Source of the DNA: JAPLGZ01 sp038225095
GTDB lineage: Bacteria; Chloroflexota; Anaerolineae; Caldilineales; Caldilineaceae
DNA: 8,612 nucleotides
Reading direction: 5' to 3'
Assembly: GCA_038225095.1 (NCBI GenBank)
Contig: JBBREZ010000301.1
Span: 1-8,612, forward strand
A program made the translations under genes and the position numbers. Under the pieces are notes generated by a model. It did not search any database and was not told the DNA's origin. It saw only the letters and a list, made by a program, of their open reading frames with translations. Positions within the stretch are counted from its first letter, which is position 1. Each line of letters begins with the position of its first letter. Below are positions 6,246 to 8,612 of this stretch, one piece after another.

Positions 6246-6434
6246 GACTCGATAATACAAGATACCCGACACTTTTCAGAGCAGCAGGGTTGAAACCCGC
6301 GGCTGACAGCGCAGGAAGTCGCCTCAGCGACTAGGATTTTAGTGCCTGAGGGCACTTCCTGAGCCTGTCAGCCGACCATTTTAATGGTCCTGCCAAAAGT
6401 GTCGGGTAGTTAGATTCGATAATACAAGATACCC
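6246..6434. mobile_element. MITE-like palindromic element with flanking direct repeats
   Basis: A non-coding element with 14-bp perfect terminal inverted repeats, TACCCGACACTTTT (6263-6276) and its complement (6395-6408). Inside are stacked inverted repeats: GGGTT/AACCC (6287-6298), a 10-bp stem CGGCTGACAG/CTGTCAGCCG (6300-6309 with 6365-6374), CAGGAAGT/ACTTCCTG (6312-6319 with 6354-6361), AGTCGC/GCGACT (6317-6332), AGTGCC/GGCACT (6341-6356) and GACCATT/AATGGTC (6374-6389). A 19-base direct repeat, TCGATAATACAAGATACCC, flanks it at 6249-6267 and 6416-6434; allowing one mismatch it extends to 22 bases (6246-6267, 6413-6434). The left copy overlaps the terminal repeat by five bases. No transposase is present, so mobilisation would need an enzyme in trans. 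It could instead be a structured-RNA or REP-like repeat. Confidence 0.6.
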
Positions 6435-6437
6435 ATG

Positions 6438-6465
6438 TTCTTATCTGTCACCATGAAAATAGAAT
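6438..6465 (+). promoter_or_regulatory. Weak promoter candidate for second DndC-like gene
   Basis: TAGAAT (6460-6465, five of six matches to the -10 consensus) follows a poor -35 (TTCTTA, 6438-6443) at 16-bp spacing. It would start transcription around 6472, only some 10-20 bases before the candidate start codons, giving a very short leader. Confidence 0.25.
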
Positions 6466-6480
6466 AACCGACTCTCTCTA

Positions 6481-7716
6481 ATGAGTAATATCATGAAAAA
6501 TCAACAGAGTTTCTTTGATAACATGCGCACTACACTTGATGATTCGATAGAAATGAGTCTAGCGAGTCTAGCCGCTTATGGGCATCGATACCGCCACTGG
6601 TGTGTAGCATATAGTGGTGGCAAAGACTCATCTGCTACGGTAACCTTCGTGGCTTGGGCAATCAAAAACAAACTTGTACCAGTTCCAGAATCTTTACATG
6701 TACTCTATGCGGATACGCGCCTAGAACTAGTTCCACTCCAACAGACCGCAGTACGATTGTTATCAGAATTATGCAGCGAAGGAATTGACGCCAAAGTTGT
6801 TATGCCCAAACTAGATGATCGTTTTTTTGTCTATATGCTCGGTTATGGCGTGCCGCCTTCATCAAATTCATTTCGTTGGTGCACACCACAACTGAAAATA
6901 GAGCCGATGGCGGCAGAGATGTATCAGATTGCTTGTGATGCTAGTTATGGCGAAATGATATGGAGTAGACGTTATCAGAAATTCCAATACACAGGTTTTG
7001 GGAAAGAGAAGATTTTGACCATAACCGGTGTACGGCTAGGCGAAAGTGCAGAGCGTGACACTCGTATAGCCATTTCATGTTCAAAAGATTCGGGCGAGTG
7101 TGGACAGGGTTGGATGCAGACACAAGCACCCAAGTCGGTTACCGATACACTGGCACCACTCTTGCACTGGCGACTCTGTCACATATATGACTGGCTCTAT
7201 TTCGATGAAAGACACGGTTACGATGTGTTGGCTATTGCTGACATTTACGGTGAAGAAGATGTACGGACAGGATGTATGGGGTGCCCGCTCACTAGCCATG
7301 ACACGGCGCTAGAACGCCTGATAAAACGTTCCCAATGGCAACATCTAACTCCATTACTTGAATTGAAGCCGCTTTATCACGAATTGAAATTAGCCAGAAA
7401 CCGCTTACGTAAATCTGACCCAGAAGTGCGAAAAGATGGAAAAGTTAGTACGAATGTACAACGACTTGGGCCGCTTACAATGAAAGCACGAGCCTATGGT
7501 CTGGCATGCGTATTGGAGATTCAACGACGGGCCGGAGTAGATTTAATCAATTCCGATGAAGAATTAAGGATACGCCAATTATGGACAGACAATGCATGGC
7601 CGAGAAAATGGAATGGAACTGAAATCACTGGTGATGTGATGATTGATGCCCTGACAGTTACTGCGCTAGGGGATATAGTCAGACAACCATTACTATTCCA
7701 ATCCCCTGTTAGCTAG
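6481..7716 (+). CDS. Divergent DndC-family PP-loop sulfurtransferase
   Basis: A 411-residue PAPS-reductase/ATP-pyrophosphatase-fold protein, best read as a divergent DndC/SspD-like enzyme that activates a substrate with ATP for sulfur or redox chemistry. It matches the dndC product along its length: PP-loop SGGKDSS (45-51), NSFRWCTPQLKI (129-140), GVRLGESAERD (183-193), and a late DEELRIRQLW (359-368) that aligns with DELRAIRRLW. Candidate metal cysteines are C134, C265 and C268 (TGCMGCP) plus C200 or C207; the counterparts of DndC C243 and C254 are not at the usual places. It is about 70 residues shorter and has insertions near 155-180 and 200-215. Start choice is unclear: the ATG at 6481 has no Shine-Dalgarno site, and an ATG at 6493 has only a weak GAG upstream. 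Its stop lies 12 bases from that of the convergent SBD-HNH gene. Substrate unknown. Confidence 0.82.
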   Translation: MSNIMKNQQSFFDNMRTTLDDSIEMSLASLAAYGHRYRHWCVAYSGGKDSSATVTFVAWAIKNKLVPVPESLHVLYADTRLELVPLQQTAVRLLSELCSEGIDAKVVMPKLDDRFFVYMLGYGVPPSSNSFRWCTPQLKIEPMAAEMYQIACDASYGEMIWSRRYQKFQYTGFGKEKILTITGVRLGESAERDTRIAISCSKDSGECGQGWMQTQAPKSVTDTLAPLLHWRLCHIYDWLYFDERHGYDVLAIADIYGEEDVRTGCMGCPLTSHDTALERLIKRSQWQHLTPLLELKPLYHELKLARNRLRKSDPEVRKDGKVSTNVQRLGPLTMKARAYGLACVLEIQRRAGVDLINSDEELRIRQLWTDNAWPRKWNGTEITGDVMIDALTVTALGDIVRQPLLFQSPVS

Positions 7717-7728
7717 TTCTATGTTGAC

Positions 7729-8612
7729 TTAGCGTACACGGAAAACCTTTTCTCTATGCCATTGCACAGACTCAAGATATGGCCATAAGATTTCATCCGA
7801 TGGCCCGATAAGCTTCCTATCTGCGATAGTCAATAAATGTCCTGGTATATTCTCATTGGCAGACAATTGAGGCGACAACCGGATCAAGTAACTGTCAGTG
7901 ATTCCTACTAAACCTTCATCAAACGTCCAATGACATAATGGACAGAGAGCTAAACCATTTCTCGGATCATCGTTCTTACTTTTGCTCCAGGGGATAATAT
8001 GTGACGCAGCGATAGCTGTATGTCCATCTGCTGTTACTATACGTACACCACATAAAGCACATCTGTGATTATAAGTTTTCACAATAGCTCGCCGAAAACC
8101 TTGGTCACGCACTTCCTGACTGGCAACAATACTAAAATCAAGAGGCGATTCTTTTATATGTTTGCTCTTTGCCTCAATGAGCAAATTTTCACTATATCTG
8201 TAGGAATCCACGTTAATCACTGCTTGAGCCAACAACTTATCATGTAGTTCATTTGCGAAATATGTTTCTACCAACACACGACGAAGTACATTGCGTGCAT
8301 CTTCAGTACATATAAGAGCAAACAATTCATCATCCAACTTTGCCCCGAAAATAGTCTCATTAAGGACCGTCACAGAGTGGATGCGCGCAACAGATTCTAA
8401 AAACAGTTCCTTACCAGGTCGTGGAATAAGATACCAAAATCCTTCACTCCGTAAGTGAAAAAATGGCATGGCAATATTCCCATAAAGCCGATCTTGCGGT
8501 GTTATCTTAGACCAATATATCGAGAACAGTTCTCCGATGTCTTCAGATAGCTCAATTAAATTTGTCTGTATGTTACCTTCTGCAAATAAATCGAGGATTG
8601 CCAGCAAGAGGA
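7729..8612 (-). CDS. SBD-HNH endonuclease, phosphorothioate-dependent type IV restriction (5'-partial)
   Basis: Resembles ScoMcrA-type enzymes, in which an N-terminal sulfur-binding domain (SBD) recognises phosphorothioated DNA and a C-terminal HNH domain cuts it. Counting from a Leu codon at 8607, the SBD hallmarks are LAILDLF at the edge and MPFFHLRSEGFWYL (47-60). The HNH domain shows C183-x2-C186, the ASHIIPW histidine (H203), N217 in DPRNGLALC, C222-x2-C225 and H226, i.e. a zinc-supported beta-beta-alpha metal nuclease with all key residues present. The frame stays open to the window edge: the codon before is another Leu, giving the usual LLAILDL, so the TTG at 8607 is not the real start and perhaps 20-40 N-terminal residues lie outside. 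It is convergent with the second DndC-like gene. If active, it should restrict incoming PT DNA and be incompatible with self-modification at its target motif. Confidence 0.8.
   Translation of the reverse strand, partial: LLLAILDLFAEGNIQTNLIELSEDIGELFSIYWSKITPQDRLYGNIAMPFFHLRSEGFWYLIPRPGKELFLESVARIHSVTVLNETIFGAKLDDELFALICTEDARNVLRRVLVETYFANELHDKLLAQAVINVDSYRYSENLLIEAKSKHIKESPLDFSIVASQEVRDQGFRRAIVKTYNHRCALCGVRIVTADGHTAIAASHIIPWSKSKNDDPRNGLALCPLCHWTFDEGLVGITDSYLIRLSPQLSANENIPGHLLTIADRKLIGPSDEILWPYLESVQWHREKVFRVR

Larger units (their letters stand above)
6080..6480. other. Long non-coding gap with folded sequences
   Basis: This 400-bp stretch between the 73-residue gene and the second DndC-like gene holds no convincing coding region on either strand. 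It has two structured parts: nested or alternative hairpins at 6101-6211 and the MITE-like element at 6246-6434. The last 46 bases hold a weak promoter candidate for the downstream gene. Confidence 0.6.

Noticed and set aside
6246..6434. CRISPR array or tRNA cluster
   Set aside because: There are only two flanking repeats with one spacer-like interior full of inverted repeats, no regular repeat-spacer series, and no tRNA T-loop or anticodon-arm pattern.
6481..7716. Canonical assimilatory PAPS reductase (CysH)
   Set aside because: Length, the FRWCTPQLKI and GESAERD blocks, and the shared C-terminal segment match the DndC family, and the CysH-type C-terminal catalytic motif is not seen.
8605..8607. 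TTG as the start of the SBD-HNH gene
   Set aside because: The frame remains open to the window edge and the preceding codon extends the conserved LLAILDL motif, so the gene is simply cut by the edge.

Overview
The window reads as a boundary between ordinary bacterial chromosome and a decayed or rearranged DNA-phosphorothioation (PT, Dnd-type) defence locus. The dipeptidase, the ModB-type permease and the overall gene style resemble Chloroflexota (filamentous or Anaerolineae-like lineages). This is an impression from protein style and moderate GC, not a proven assignment.

Left part (1-2116): two minus-strand housekeeping genes, a molybdate-type ABC permease (modB-like) followed downstream by a cytoplasmic M19 dipeptidase. 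Middle (2272-5468): divergent from modB, a plus-strand pair dndC-dndD joined by an ATGA stop/start overlap. DndC looks intact. DndD stops three residues after the LSAGENQLF block, just past its ABC signature, so Walker B, D-loop and H-loop are missing. No dndE or dndB follows or precedes it, and no dndA is present. Right part (5469-8612): visibly more AT-rich. It holds a small XRE regulator (minus), a divergent control region with a consensus-like promoter set between two long palindromes, a 73-residue orphan protein (plus), a roughly 400-bp non-coding stretch with a highly folded MITE-like element, a second divergent DndC-family protein (plus), and tail-to-tail with it a PT-sensing SBD-HNH restriction endonuclease (minus, cut by the right window edge).

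How the parts may fit: DndC and DndD belong to the machine that puts sulfur into the DNA backbone, while SBD-HNH enzymes of the ScoMcrA class cut DNA that carries PT. Having both in one locus is potentially self-destructive. The truncation of DndD (and absence of DndE) would disarm the modification side, which could have allowed the restriction gene to settle here. The second DndC-like protein may instead serve another sulfur-transfer chemistry. The most interesting points are this pairing of a broken PT writer with a PT reader/cutter, the orphan DndC paralogue with a rearranged cysteine set, the XRE/palindrome control region, and the nested-hairpin element flanked by 19-bp direct repeats.
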